DNA of 64,000 nucleotides, from contig NZ_BSPX01000001.1 of the NCBI RefSeq assembly GCF_030161255.1, forward strand, positions 1-64,000, in the 5' to 3' direction. The position numbers were made by a program, and so were the translations under genes. Position 1 is the stretch's first letter. Each line of letters begins with the position of its first letter. Below the pieces are notes generated by a model that had not been told where the DNA came from, made no database searches, and saw only the letters and a program-made list of their open reading frames with translations. Source of the DNA: Zoogloea oryzae (lineage in GTDB: Bacteria > Pseudomonadota > Gammaproteobacteria > Burkholderiales > Rhodocyclaceae). Below, piece by piece: positions 51,281 to 59,521 of the stretch.

Positions 51281-52276
51281 TTAGATGGACTTCAGGCCGA
51301 GACGGGCGAAGAGCTTGTCGTCGGCGTCGGCGTCCGGGTTGTCGGTGGTGAGCAGGCGCTCGCCGTAGAAGATCGAGTTGGCGCCGGCCATGAAGCACAG
51401 GGCCTGGAAACCATCGCCGAGCTCCTGGCGGCCAGCGGACAGGCGCACGTAGCTCTCGGGCATGGTGATGCGCGCGGCGGCGATCACGCGGACGAAATCG
51501 AACGGGTCGATGGCTTCGGCGCTGCCCAGCGGGGTGCCTTCGATCTGCACCAGGTTGTTGATGGGCACGGAATCCGGCGGCGGATTCATGTTGGCCAGCT
51601 CGGCGATCAGCGCGGCGCGGCTCTTCTTGGTCTCGCCTAGGCCGACGATGCCGCCACAGCACACGTTGATGCCGGCGTCACGGACCTTCTCGAGGGTGTC
51701 GAGGCGATCCTGCAGGGTGTGGGTGGTGATGATCTGGCCGTAGAATTCGGGCGAGGTGTCGATGTTGTGGTTGTAGTAGTCGAGACCGGCTTCCTTGAGC
51801 TGCTCGGCCTGGCCGTCCTTCAGCATGCCGAGGGTGACGCAGGTCTCGAGGCCCATGGCCTTTACCTCGCGGACCATGTCGAGCACCGGGGCGAGATCCT
51901 TTTCCTTCGGGCCGCGCCAGGCGGCGCCCATGCAGAAGCGGGTCGAACCCTTGGCCTTGGCGGCGCGGGCGTTTTCGAGCACCTCGTTCAGGGGGAGAAG
52001 GGTTTCCTTCTCGAGGCCGGTATCGTAGCGGGCCGACTGCGAGCAGTAGCCGCAGTCTTCGGAACAACCGCCGGTCTTGATCGAGAGCAGGGTGGAGCGC
52101 TGCACGGCGTTCGGGTCGAAATGCTCGCGGTGCACCTGCTGGGCGCGGAACAGCATGTCGTTGAACGGCAGCGCGAACAGGGCTTCGACCTCGGCGACGG
52201 TCCAGCGTTTACGGGTCGGCGTGGTTGCGGCGGTCGGGGCGCTCTCTGCGCAGGCGACGGTGGCGGTCATTGTCAT
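51281..52276 (-). CDS. bioB: biotin synthase
   Basis: A 331-residue radical-SAM enzyme inserting sulfur into dethiobiotin. The cluster motif C-X3-C-X2-C is CSEDCGYC (about residues 71-78). RFCMGAAWRG, YYNHNIDTSPEFY, CCGGIVGLGE and the C-terminal ANSIFYGE motif complete the family pattern. ATG 52276 or the in-frame ATG 52270 may be used; AAGGG lies just upstream. It is divergent from comF, with a palindrome in the gap. Confidence 0.96.
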   Translation of the reverse strand: MTMTATVACAESAPTAATTPTRKRWTVAEVEALFALPFNDMLFRAQQVHREHFDPNAVQRSTLLSIKTGGCSEDCGYCSQSARYDTGLEKETLLPLNEVLENARAAKAKGSTRFCMGAAWRGPKEKDLAPVLDMVREVKAMGLETCVTLGMLKDGQAEQLKEAGLDYYNHNIDTSPEFYGQIITTHTLQDRLDTLEKVRDAGINVCCGGIVGLGETKKSRAALIAELANMNPPPDSVPINNLVQIEGTPLGSAEAIDPFDFVRVIAAARITMPESYVRLSAGRQELGDGFQALCFMAGANSIFYGERLLTTDNPDADADDKLFARLGLKSI

Positions 52277-52293
52277 GAACCCTTATTTTGGCT

Positions 52294-52308
52294 GTAATTC
52301 AAAATTAC
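52294..52308. promoter_or_regulatory. palindrome in the bioB-comF divergent gap
   Basis: GTAATT-CAA-AATTAC is a perfect 6-bp-arm palindrome in the 65-base gap. It is a candidate biotin-repressor or other operator for bioBC. It does not look like the BioR consensus I recall. Confidence 0.4.
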
Positions 52309-52341
52309 GAAGCCTTTTAGTTTCTCCGAAGGGGTCTGGAT

Positions 52342-53064
52342 TTGTCAAATCAAGCACCTGGCCAGCGTGACTGGCTGGCCGTTGCGCGGGATGCCGTGGC
52401 AACGGCGATCTTTCCCCAGCAGTGCTTTGCCTGCGGCGCTGCCAGCGGGAGCGACGTGCTGTGCTCTGTCTGCCTTGCAGAGCTGCCCGGAAAGGGCGAT
52501 GCGCGCTGTCCGGTGTGCGCCATCGGCCAGCCGCTGGGCGAAATCTGCGGCGCCTGCCTGCGCGAGGCGCCGCCCTTTGATGCGACCCGCGCGGTGCTCG
52601 ATTACGGTTTTCCGGTGGATCGATTGATTCAGGCGCTCAAGTATGGCCATCGGCTCAGCACGTCGAGGTTGTTCGTCGACCTGATGGCGGCGGCGCCGGT
52701 TCCCGAGGCTGACATTGTTTTGCCGATGCCGCTCCACCCGGCGCGCCTCAGGGAGCGCGGCTTCAATCAGGCCGCCGAGCTGGCCCGTCCGCTGGCGCAG
52801 CGCTGGGGGTTGCCGGTGCTGCTGGATGGTGTGGTGCGCGATCTCGATACCTCGCCCCAGGCGAGCCTGCCCTGGAAGGCGCGGGTGGCGAACATCCGCG
52901 GCGCCTTCCGGGTGACCGCGCCGCTGGCGGGGAAGCGGGTGGTGGTGATTGATGATGTGATGACCACCGGCGCAACGCTGGCGGAGTTTGCCCGGGCGCT
53001 GAAGGCGGCGGGCGCCGAGCGGGTCGAGAACCGGGTGGTGGCGCGCACGCCTGCGCCGGCTTGA
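52342..53064 (+). CDS. ComF-family phosphoribosyltransferase-like protein
   Basis: A 240-residue ComF/GntX-like protein. An N-terminal zinc ribbon has cysteine pairs (CFAC, CSVC, CPVC, CGAC in residues 29-75). A phosphoribosyltransferase domain follows with the PRPP motif VVVIDDVMTTGATL (about 203-216). The role is probably in DNA uptake or nucleotide salvage, as inferred for the family. The start is uncertain: TTG 52342 is the earliest plausible codon and has a weak GGGG upstream. It is followed by trmL 33 bases later. Confidence 0.85.
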   Translation: MSNQAPGQRDWLAVARDAVATAIFPQQCFACGAASGSDVLCSVCLAELPGKGDARCPVCAIGQPLGEICGACLREAPPFDATRAVLDYGFPVDRLIQALKYGHRLSTSRLFVDLMAAAPVPEADIVLPMPLHPARLRERGFNQAAELARPLAQRWGLPVLLDGVVRDLDTSPQASLPWKARVANIRGAFRVTAPLAGKRVVVIDDVMTTGATLAEFARALKAAGAERVENRVVARTPAPA

Positions 53065-53097
53065 TCGGGCGGGGACGGGCGTGCACAATCCGCGCCC

Positions 53098-53562
53098 ATG
53101 TTCCATGTCGTCCTACATCAGCCGGAGATTCCTCCGAACACCGGCAACATCATGCGCATGTGTGCCAATTCGGGCGCGCGGCTGCACCTCGTCAAACCGC
53201 TGGGTTTCACGCTCGAAGAAAAGCAGCTGATCCGCGCCGGCCTGGATTACCGGGATATGGCGGTGGTGACGGTGCATGAAGACTGGCCGAGCTGCCGGGC
53301 CGGCTTCGAGGGGCAGCGCATCTTCGCGCTGACCTCCCATGGCGGGCGAAATTACGCGGAGGTGGCCTTCCAGCCGGGGGATGTGTTCGTCTTCGGGTCG
53401 GAATCCCGCGGCCTGCCGCCAGAGCTCCATGCGGAATTCGGCGACGAGCGCCGGCTGCGCATTCCGATGCAGCCGGGCAACCGCAGCCTCAATCTGTCGA
53501 ATGCGGCTGCGGTGGTGGTCTATGAAGCCTGGCGCCAGTCGGGCTTTGCCGGCGGCGCCTAG
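53098..53562 (+). CDS. trmL: tRNA (cytidine/uridine-34) 2'-O-methyltransferase
   Basis: A 154-residue SPOUT (TrmH-class) methyltransferase modifying the wobble base of leucine tRNAs. It has NTGNIMRMCANSGARLHLVKPLGF (about residues 14-37), FGSESRGLP (about 99-107) and the knot motif IPMQPGNRSLNLSNAAAVVVYE (about 122-143). Length is as in E. coli TrmL (157). It ends 2 bases before the stop of the convergent gpsA. Confidence 0.96.
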   Translation: MFHVVLHQPEIPPNTGNIMRMCANSGARLHLVKPLGFTLEEKQLIRAGLDYRDMAVVTVHEDWPSCRAGFEGQRIFALTSHGGRNYAEVAFQPGDVFVFGSESRGLPPELHAEFGDERRLRIPMQPGNRSLNLSNAAAVVVYEAWRQSGFAGGA

Positions 53563-53564
53563 GC

Positions 53565-54545
53565 TTATTCCTGCTTGGGATCGCGGGCGAGGAGCTGCTC
53601 GACCGCATCACGGGCCGACACGGTGCCGTTGAGCACGCCGTCGACGGCCAGCGTGATCGGCATGTCGACACCCAGCCGGCCGGCCAGGGCGGCGACTTCG
53701 TGGGTGGTGCTGACGCCTTCGGCCACATGGCCCAGGGCTGCGAGGATGTCTGGGAGCGTCTTGCCCTCGGCGAGCATCAGGCCGACGCGGCGGTTGCGCG
53801 ACAGGTCGCCCGTGCAGGTAAGGACCAGATCGCCCAGGCCGGCGAGCCCCATGAAGGTGTCGCGACGGGCGCCGAGCTCGACACCCAGGCGGGTGATCTC
53901 GGCGAGGCCGCGGGTGATGAGCGCGGCGCGGGCATTGAGCCCGAAGCCCATGCCGTCGGCGACGCCGGCGGCGATCGCCATCACGTTCTTGACCGCGCCG
54001 CCCACTTCGGCGCCGACGAGGTCGTCGTTGGCGTAGAGGCGCAGCCGGTTGTTGTGCAGGGCTTGCACCCAATGGCGGGCAAAGCCGATGTCGCGGGCGG
54101 CGACGGTGACCGCCGCCGGCAGGCCTTTGGCGACTTCGGCGGCAAAGCTCGGGCCGGTGAGCACGCCGCAGGGCGCGTCTTCGCCGAGTTCTTCGGCGAC
54201 GATCTGGTGCGGGAGCTTGGCCGTGCCGGCTTCAAGGCCCTTGCAGGCCCACAGCAGCGGGGTGCCCGGCGCCGCGGCGCGCAGGGCGCGGGCGGTGTCG
54301 CGCAGGCCGGCGAGGGGCGTGACGACGAGGTGCAGATCGGCCTTCGCGGCTTCGGGCAGGCTGTCGGTGAGCTCAAGCTCGGTCGGTATCGGAATGCCCG
54401 GCAGGTAGCGGCGGTTTTCTCCGTCGGCACGCAGCGCGGCGATCTCGGCGGATTCGCGGCTCCACAGCACGACCTGATGACCACGGGCGAAGGCGAGGGC
54501 GAGGGCGGTTCCCCACGCCCCTGCGCCAAAGACGGCGATGCGCAT
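53565..54545 (-). CDS. gpsA: glycerol-3-phosphate dehydrogenase (NAD(P)+)
   Basis: A 326-residue cytosolic enzyme making glycerol 3-phosphate for phospholipids. The nucleotide fold is FGAGAWGTALA (about residues 6-16). The catalytic lysine lies in VKNVMAIAAGVADGMGFG (about 185-202). RGLAEITRLG and GLAGLGDLVLTCTG are typical. ATG 54545 gives the Rossmann start MRIAVFG. It is the last gene of the run secB-SH3 protein-gpsA. Confidence 0.96.
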   Translation of the reverse strand: MRIAVFGAGAWGTALALAFARGHQVVLWSRESAEIAALRADGENRRYLPGIPIPTELELTDSLPEAAKADLHLVVTPLAGLRDTARALRAAAPGTPLLWACKGLEAGTAKLPHQIVAEELGEDAPCGVLTGPSFAAEVAKGLPAAVTVAARDIGFARHWVQALHNNRLRLYANDDLVGAEVGGAVKNVMAIAAGVADGMGFGLNARAALITRGLAEITRLGVELGARRDTFMGLAGLGDLVLTCTGDLSRNRRVGLMLAEGKTLPDILAALGHVAEGVSTTHEVAALAGRLGVDMPITLAVDGVLNGTVSARDAVEQLLARDPKQE

Positions 54546-54549
54546 CGGC

Positions 54550-55008
54550 TTACAGACCCCAGACCTGGTTGATGCGGATGAATCCGCTGCTGCCATCGCG
54601 ATGGCGGACGCCCACCCAGCCATCGGCGGGCGGCTTGTCGCCGAGCTCGAGGACTACGTCCTTCGCGGCCTCGAAGACCACGGAGGCGCCGGTGTCGGGC
54701 TTCTGGCGGATTTCGGCGCGGGCGGCGGTGATGATCACCGTGCGCTTGTCGGAAAGCTGGCGGCGTTCAAGCCATAGCAGACTGCCGGCGGGTTCGCGGA
54801 CCTTCACCCAGCGGTCGATGTTCACGACCATCTCGACGGGCGTGTAGCGCTGGATCACGAACAGCGGCTTGCCTTGCTTGGACGGCGCATCGTAAAGGAT
54901 GGCCGGCTCGGCGAGGGAGCGGAAATCCGAGGCGGCGCTCGCGCCTGCCGCCGCGAAGGCGAGCGACAGCGCGAGCAGCGCCGCAGTGGTGCGGCGGCGC
55001 ATCGTCAT
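54550..55008 (-). CDS. exported SH3-domain protein
   Basis: A 152-residue protein with a signal peptide (to about residue 29, ASAASD). Two SH3-like segments follow: ILYDAPSKQGKPLFVIQRYTPVEMV (about 38-62) and the later ARAEIRQKPDTGASVVFEAAKDVVLEL (about 94-120). Bacterial SH3 proteins of this layout bind cell-wall or envelope partners. The start overlaps the secB stop (TAATG); ATG 55002 is an alternative. The secB-SH3-gpsA order is common in betaproteobacteria. Confidence 0.82.
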   Translation of the reverse strand: MTMRRRTTAALLALSLAFAAAGASAASDFRSLAEPAILYDAPSKQGKPLFVIQRYTPVEMVVNIDRWVKVREPAGSLLWLERRQLSDKRTVIITAARAEIRQKPDTGASVVFEAAKDVVLELGDKPPADGWVGVRHRDGSSGFIRINQVWGL

Positions 55009-55463
55009 TACTGGACCGGAACGTCGGTACCCGGGGCCTGCTGGCGGTTCTGCTGGAACAGGGCCTCGAAGTTGACCGGGGCGAGCAGCACGGGCTGGAA
55101 GCCGGCGCGGGTCACGGCATCGGAGACGGCCTCGCGGGCGTACGGGAAGAGGATGTTGGCGCAGCCGATCATCATGATCGGTTCCAGGTCTTCCTGGGGC
55201 ACGTTGCGGATCTGGAAGATGCCGCACTGGGCGACTTCGACCAGGAAGACGGTTTTGTCTTCGGGCAGCTGGGCGGTCACGGTGACGGTCAGGGTGACTT
55301 CGAACACGCCTTCGTCGATGCCGTTGCCTTCGGTGCGCAGCTGGACGTTGATCTGGGGGGCTTCGCGCTCGAGGTAGATCTGCGGTGCGTTCGGCACCTC
55401 GAGGGACAGATCCTTGACGTAGAGCTTTTCGATGGAGAAGACGGGTTGGGCGTTTTCGGACAT
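55008..55463 (-). CDS. secB: protein-export chaperone SecB
   Basis: A 151-residue tetrameric chaperone that keeps precursors unfolded and passes them to SecA. It has FSIEKLYVKDLSLEVPNAP (about 9-27), CGIFQIRNVP (about 79) and ANILFPYAREAVSDAVTRAGFQPVLLAPVNF (about 101-131). Length equals E. coli SecB (155). The start ATG 55463 is 42 bases after grxC. Confidence 0.97.
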   Translation of the reverse strand: MSENAQPVFSIEKLYVKDLSLEVPNAPQIYLEREAPQINVQLRTEGNGIDEGVFEVTLTVTVTAQLPEDKTVFLVEVAQCGIFQIRNVPQEDLEPIMMIGCANILFPYAREAVSDAVTRAGFQPVLLAPVNFEALFQQNRQQAPGTDVPVQ

Positions 55464-55505
55464 GGTGGTCTTTCCGGTTGAGAAATCAGGATTTCGTTGA
55501 TCGGG

Positions 55506-55775
55506 TCAGGCGGCTTCGCCCTTGAGCAGGGCGTCGAGCTTGCCTTCGTGGTCGAGGGCGAAGAGGTCGTCGCAGCCGCCCACGTGGTAATCGCCGATGT
55601 AGATCTGCGGCACGGTGCGGCGGCCGGTGCGGGCCATCATCTCGTCACGGCGCTCCGGGTCGGTGTCGATGCGGACCTTCTCGATCTCGGTGACACCCTT
55701 GCGACGCAGCAGGCCTTCGGCGCGGACGCAGTAGGGGCAGACGGCGGTTGAGTACATCAGGATTTTGGGTTGCAT
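55506..55775 (-). CDS. grxC: glutaredoxin 3
   Basis: An 89-residue dithiol glutaredoxin with active site CPYC (about residues 13-16), the TVPQIYIGD cis-proline loop and GGCDDLFAL near the end. It reduces disulfides with glutathione. ATG 55775 is preferred over GTG 55781. It starts 2 bases after the membrane rhodanese gene and precedes secB, a usual arrangement. Confidence 0.95.
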   Translation of the reverse strand: MQPKILMYSTAVCPYCVRAEGLLRRKGVTEIEKVRIDTDPERRDEMMARTGRRTVPQIYIGDYHVGGCDDLFALDHEGKLDALLKGEAA

Positions 55776-55777
55776 GG

Positions 55778-56188
55778 TCACTTCTTCTTCTGACGGCTGA
55801 TCGGCATGCCGGCTTGCACCCAGGCTTCGATGCCGCCTTCCAGGTTGTGTACGTTGGTGAAGCCGGCCTTGGTGAGGATCGCACAGGCGCTGGCCGAGCG
55901 ACCGCCGCTCTGGCAGTTGAGGATAACAGGCTTGTCCTTGAATTTTTCGAGCTCGCCGATGCGCTTCTGGAGGTCGCCCAGGGGGATGTGGCGGGCGTTG
56001 AGCAGGTGGCCGGCGGTGAACTCGGCGGCTTCGCGCACGTCGACGACGAGGGCGTCTTCACGGTTGATGAGGGCGGTGGCCTGGGCGGGGCTGATGCCAC
56101 GGCCGCCACGCAGCGAAGTGACGACGAGCATCACGCCGCTGACGGCAGCGAGCGCTGCCCAATACCAGTTTTGCTGGATGAATTCCAC
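55778..56188 (-). CDS. membrane-anchored rhodanese-like protein
   Basis: A 136-residue protein with one N-terminal membrane helix (about residues 7-26) and a rhodanese domain whose loop CQSGGRSASA (about 89) carries the persulfide cysteine. It probably moves sulfane sulfur or acts in thiol redox chemistry at the membrane. It is followed by grxC after 2 bases. An ArsR-type regulator starts 38 bases away and may control it. Confidence 0.9.
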   Translation of the reverse strand: MEFIQQNWYWAALAAVSGVMLVVTSLRGGRGISPAQATALINREDALVVDVREAAEFTAGHLLNARHIPLGDLQKRIGELEKFKDKPVILNCQSGGRSASACAILTKAGFTNVHNLEGGIEAWVQAGMPISRQKKK

Positions 56189-56226
56189 GAAACAAACTCC
56201 GGGGCTGAGGGAAAAGGGACGGGATA

Positions 56227-56544
56227 TTACGAGTCTTCGCCGCAGAACACTTCACGCATCATGGCGATGAGCTGGAGCGTGCGTGGATCTCCCACGCGAT
56301 AGAATACCCGGTTGGCATCCTTGCGGGTGAGCAGCACTTCCTTGTCGCGCAGGATGGCGAGGTGCTGGGAGATGTTGCTCTGGGAGGTGCCGACGGCATC
56401 CACGATGTCCTGGACACAGGCTTCCTCGCTGCCGATGACGCACAGGATCTTCAGGCGCAGGGGGTGAGCGATCGCTTTCAAGGCCCGGGCCGCGGTCTCG
56501 ATGTGCTCCTGGTTGGCGATGAGTTCGGCGGTGGTTGTCTTCAC
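56227..56544 (-). CDS. ArsR-family transcriptional regulator
   Basis: A 105-residue winged-helix repressor (counting from GTG 56544). The recognition region is VGTSQSNISQHLAILRDKEVL (about residues 51-71). Cysteines at about 35, 43 and 101 could form a thiol switch of the BigR/SqrR kind that senses persulfides. This is suggested by the rhodanese and glutaredoxin genes right after it. A longer start, ATG 56586, is possible, but the TATAATATT there looks like a promoter -10. An arsenic or metal sensor is an alternative. Confidence 0.8.
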   Translation of the reverse strand: MKTTTAELIANQEHIETAARALKAIAHPLRLKILCVIGSEEACVQDIVDAVGTSQSNISQHLAILRDKEVLLTRKDANRVFYRVGDPRTLQLIAMMREVFCGEDS

Positions 56545-56717
56545 GAACGATTCGGGTAGGCGCGAGTCAATATTATAAAATAGCATTTTTTGCACCACTG
56601 GTGCGGATGGCCCGGTCGGCCAGGGCCGGTGGGCGGCGGGCAGCAACGGTGGGAAGCGTTGATTCCGTCACGAAGCGTCTGTTCGGGCCGTGTGCAGATA
56701 CGGGCGTTTGTGCCCGA

Positions 56718-56745
56718 TTGGGCTGGCGGATTTCCGGTTTATACT
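56718..56745 (+). promoter_or_regulatory. sigma-70 promoter of the ctp gene
   Basis: TTGGGC (56718-56723), a 16-base spacer and TATACT (56740-56745) lie about 88 bases before the ATG at 56833. Confidence 0.6.
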
Positions 56746-56832
56746 TCCTGCCAATCATGGAATTCAGCCCGTTTACGGGCAGTACGGCCTGATCGAGACG
56801 GGCCAGGCGTTCAACGCCGCGACGGAGACTTT

Positions 56833-58251
56833 ATGCGCAGCAAACTGCAACAAGCTGGTCTGGTGTTTACCGGGCTGTGTGCCGGGGTTCTGATCAGCCT
56901 CAACTTCTCGGCCAACGCGGACAAGTCGCCGCTGTCCCCGCTTCCGGTCGAAGAGCTGCGCAATCTGGCGGATGTCTTCAATGCCATCAAGCAGGGCTAC
57001 GTCGAGCCGGTCGAAGACAAGAAGCTGATCACCTATGCGATCAGCGGGATGCTGTCCAACCTCGATCCCCATTCGGCCTATCTCGACGCCGAGGCCTTCA
57101 AGGAGCTTCAGGTTGGCACCCAGGGCGAATTCGGCGGGCTGGGCATCGAGGTTGGGTCGGAGGACGGTTACGTCAAGGTGATCTCCCCGATCGAGGATAC
57201 GCCGGCCTTCCGCGCGGGCATCAAGGCGGGCGACCTGATCATCAAGCTCGACGAGACCTCGGTGAAGGGCATGGCCCTCAACGATGCGGTCAAGCGGATG
57301 CGTGGCAAACCCAAGACAAACATCGTGCTGACCATCATGCGCAAGGGCGAGGCCAAGCCGATCGTCGTGACGCTGGTGCGTGAAGTCATCAAGGTCCAGA
57401 GCGTCAAGTCGAAGGTCGTCGAGCCCGGTTATGGGTATGTGCGCGTGGTGCAGTTCCAGGAGCAGACCGCGGCGTCGCTGGCCCAGCATCTGGATCGGCT
57501 GGTCAAGCAGGGCGATCTGAAGGGCCTCGTGCTGGATCTGCGCAACGATCCGGGCGGGCTGCTGCATGGTGCAGTTGGCGTGTCGGCAGCCTTCCTGCCG
57601 CCGGGCGCGCTGGTGGTGTCCACCGACGGCCGGGCCGACGACGCCAAACGCAAGTACGTGGCTTCGCCGGAGGACTACCTGCGCGGCTCCCGTGACGACT
57701 TCATCCGCGGAATTCCCGCGTCGATCAAGACGGTGCCGATGGTGGTGCTGGTCAATGGCGGGTCGGCGTCGGCTTCCGAAATCGTTGCCGGCGCGCTGCA
57801 GGATCACAAGCGGGCGGTGGTGATGGGCACCCAGAGCTTCGGCAAGGGCTCGGTGCAGACGATCCTGCCCCTCAACAGCAACGCGGCGATCAAGCTGACC
57901 ACGGCGCGCTACTTCACGCCGAATGGCCGCTCCATCCAGGCCAAGGGCATCGTGCCGGACATCATCGTCGAGGAAACGCCGGGCGGTTCGTCCCGCGAGC
58001 GTCTGCGCGAGGCGGATCTGGATCGCCACCTGGGCAACGGCAAGGAAGCCGACGTGAGCGCGCCGAAGCCGGTCGATCCTGCGCCCACGATGCCCAAGAA
58101 GGATCCGGCGTCGAAGGGCAAGGACAAGCCGAAGGATGCGGACGACGAGATGAAGCCACCCTTCGAGATCGCCGGCAAGGACGACTACCAGCTGGCCCAG
58201 GCGGTGAATTTGCTCAAGGGCCTGCAAATCCTCCAAAATAGCGCGAAATAA
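56833..58251 (+). CDS. ctpA: carboxyl-terminal processing protease (S41 family)
   Basis: A 472-residue periplasmic protease. The N-terminal signal/anchor lies at about residues 8-28. A PDZ domain (about 85-165) contains GIEVGSEDGYVKVISPIEDTPAFRAGIKAGD. The S41 core follows with the catalytic serine in NGGSASASEIVAGAL (about 315) and lysine in GTQSFGKGSVQT (about 340). The C-terminal ~70 residues are Lys/Pro-rich. GGAG lies 5 bases before ATG 56833. It trims envelope proteins such as peptidoglycan hydrolases in related bacteria. Confidence 0.94.
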   Translation: MRSKLQQAGLVFTGLCAGVLISLNFSANADKSPLSPLPVEELRNLADVFNAIKQGYVEPVEDKKLITYAISGMLSNLDPHSAYLDAEAFKELQVGTQGEFGGLGIEVGSEDGYVKVISPIEDTPAFRAGIKAGDLIIKLDETSVKGMALNDAVKRMRGKPKTNIVLTIMRKGEAKPIVVTLVREVIKVQSVKSKVVEPGYGYVRVVQFQEQTAASLAQHLDRLVKQGDLKGLVLDLRNDPGGLLHGAVGVSAAFLPPGALVVSTDGRADDAKRKYVASPEDYLRGSRDDFIRGIPASIKTVPMVVLVNGGSASASEIVAGALQDHKRAVVMGTQSFGKGSVQTILPLNSNAAIKLTTARYFTPNGRSIQAKGIVPDIIVEETPGGSSRERLREADLDRHLGNGKEADVSAPKPVDPAPTMPKKDPASKGKDKPKDADDEMKPPFEIAGKDDYQLAQAVNLLKGLQILQNSAK

Positions 58252-58271
58252 TCCAGGAGCGAGGGGGCGAT

Positions 58272-58727
58272 ATGCGACGGGAGACTGCGTACAAGCTGGC
58301 CGGACGCAAGCATGATCATGCCTCGCATCACGCCGGCAGCGGGATCGCCAAGACGCGGGAGATCCGCTTCAAGGCCTTTCCCCCGGGGCAGGTTGTTCAG
58401 GCCCGTCGCTCGCTGGCAGCGTTGCGCGGCGTGCAGGTTGAAGAGGGTGGGGATGAGCTCAGTCTGCTCGTCCATTACAACGTGCTCGACTTCACCCTCC
58501 AGCTGCTCGACGAGGCGTTGATCGGCGCCGGCTTCCATCTCGACCGCTCGCTGCTCACCCGGCTTCATCGGGCGCTGATCTACTACGTCGAGGAGACCCA
58601 GGTGCACAACCTGCGGTCGCCCGAGCGGCTGATCAAGCAGTCCCACGAGGTGTACATCCAGGCGTACGCCCACCATCCCCACGGCGATCACGACGATACG
58701 CCGCCCGATCTGCGCGACTTCAAGTAA
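58272..58727 (+). CDS. conserved hypothetical protein
   Basis: A 151-residue soluble protein without a signal peptide. An N-terminal His-rich stretch (HDHASHHAG) precedes a mixed alpha/beta region (FKAFPPGQVVQARRSLAALRGVQVEEGGDELSLLVHYNVLDFTLQLLDEAL) that resembles a small ferredoxin-like or heavy-metal-associated fold. The C-terminus is His/Asp-rich (HHPHGDHDD), which could bind metal. A ribosome site GAGGGGG is upstream. It lies between ctpA (20 bases) and the ThiF-like gene and is not assignable further. Confidence 0.65.
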   Translation: MRRETAYKLAGRKHDHASHHAGSGIAKTREIRFKAFPPGQVVQARRSLAALRGVQVEEGGDELSLLVHYNVLDFTLQLLDEALIGAGFHLDRSLLTRLHRALIYYVEETQVHNLRSPERLIKQSHEVYIQAYAHHPHGDHDDTPPDLRDFK

Positions 58728-58771
58728 CCGGAGGCTGCCTGCGGGCGGCCTGGGTTCACGCTTTAATTTCC

Positions 58772-59521
58772 ATGAACGACGATCAGCTGCTGCGCTATTC
58801 GCGCCACATTCTGTTGCCCCAGATCGGTATCGAGGGGCAGGACGCCATCGTGGCTGCCCGCGTGCTGGTGGTCGGGGCTGGGGGCCTCGGTTCACCGGCC
58901 GCCATGTATCTCGCGGCGGCGGGGGTGGGCACCCTGGTGCTTGCTGACGGCGACACGGTCGATCTGACCAACCTGCAGCGCCAGATCCTGCACTCACAGG
59001 AGAGCGTCGGTCGGCTTAAGGTCGAGTCCGGCCGGGATTCCCTGGCGCGGCTCAATCCGGAGGTGCGCGTGGTGCCGGTGGCAAGCCGGCTCGAAGGCGC
59101 CGATCTGGACGCCGAGGTGGCTGCCGCCGATGTGGTGCTGGATTGTTCCGACAACTTTGCGACGCGCCACGCCATCAACCGGGCTTGTGTTGCCCATCGC
59201 AAACCGCTGGTCTCGGGCGCGGCGGTGCGCTTTGACGGTCAGGTGTCGGTGTTCGATCTGCGCAAGGACGAAAGCCCCTGCTACCACTGTCTCTTCCCCG
59301 AGGGCGAGGATGTGGAGGAGGTGCGCTGTGCGGTGATGGGGGTTTTTGCGCCGATCACCGGCATCGTCGGGGCGATCCAGGCGGCCGAGGCGCTCAAGCT
59401 GCTGGCGGGTTGCGGCGAGCCGATGGTCGGGCGTCTGCTGCTGCTCGACGCCCTCGGGGCGGACTGGCGGACGATCCGCCTCGGGCGGGATCCGGCCTGT
59501 CCGGTCTGCGGGTCACGCTGA
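58772..59521 (+). CDS. ThiF/MoeB/HesA-family adenylyltransferase
   Basis: A 249-residue E1-like enzyme that adenylates the C-terminus of a ubiquitin-like sulfur carrier (ThiS or MoaD). It has VVGAGGLGSPAAMYLAAAGVG (about residues 31-51), DLTNLQRQ, DCSDNFATRHAINRAC (about 125-140), zinc cysteines CYHC and CPVC (about 170 and 245) and GCGEP. The length fits MoeB (about 249). The choice between thiamin and molybdopterin pathways cannot be made without the carrier gene. Its stop overlaps the 3' end of the convergent gene by 9 bases. Confidence 0.88.
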   Translation: MNDDQLLRYSRHILLPQIGIEGQDAIVAARVLVVGAGGLGSPAAMYLAAAGVGTLVLADGDTVDLTNLQRQILHSQESVGRLKVESGRDSLARLNPEVRVVPVASRLEGADLDAEVAAADVVLDCSDNFATRHAINRACVAHRKPLVSGAAVRFDGQVSVFDLRKDESPCYHCLFPEGEDVEEVRCAVMGVFAPITGIVGAIQAAEALKLLAGCGEPMVGRLLLLDALGADWRTIRLGRDPACPVCGSR

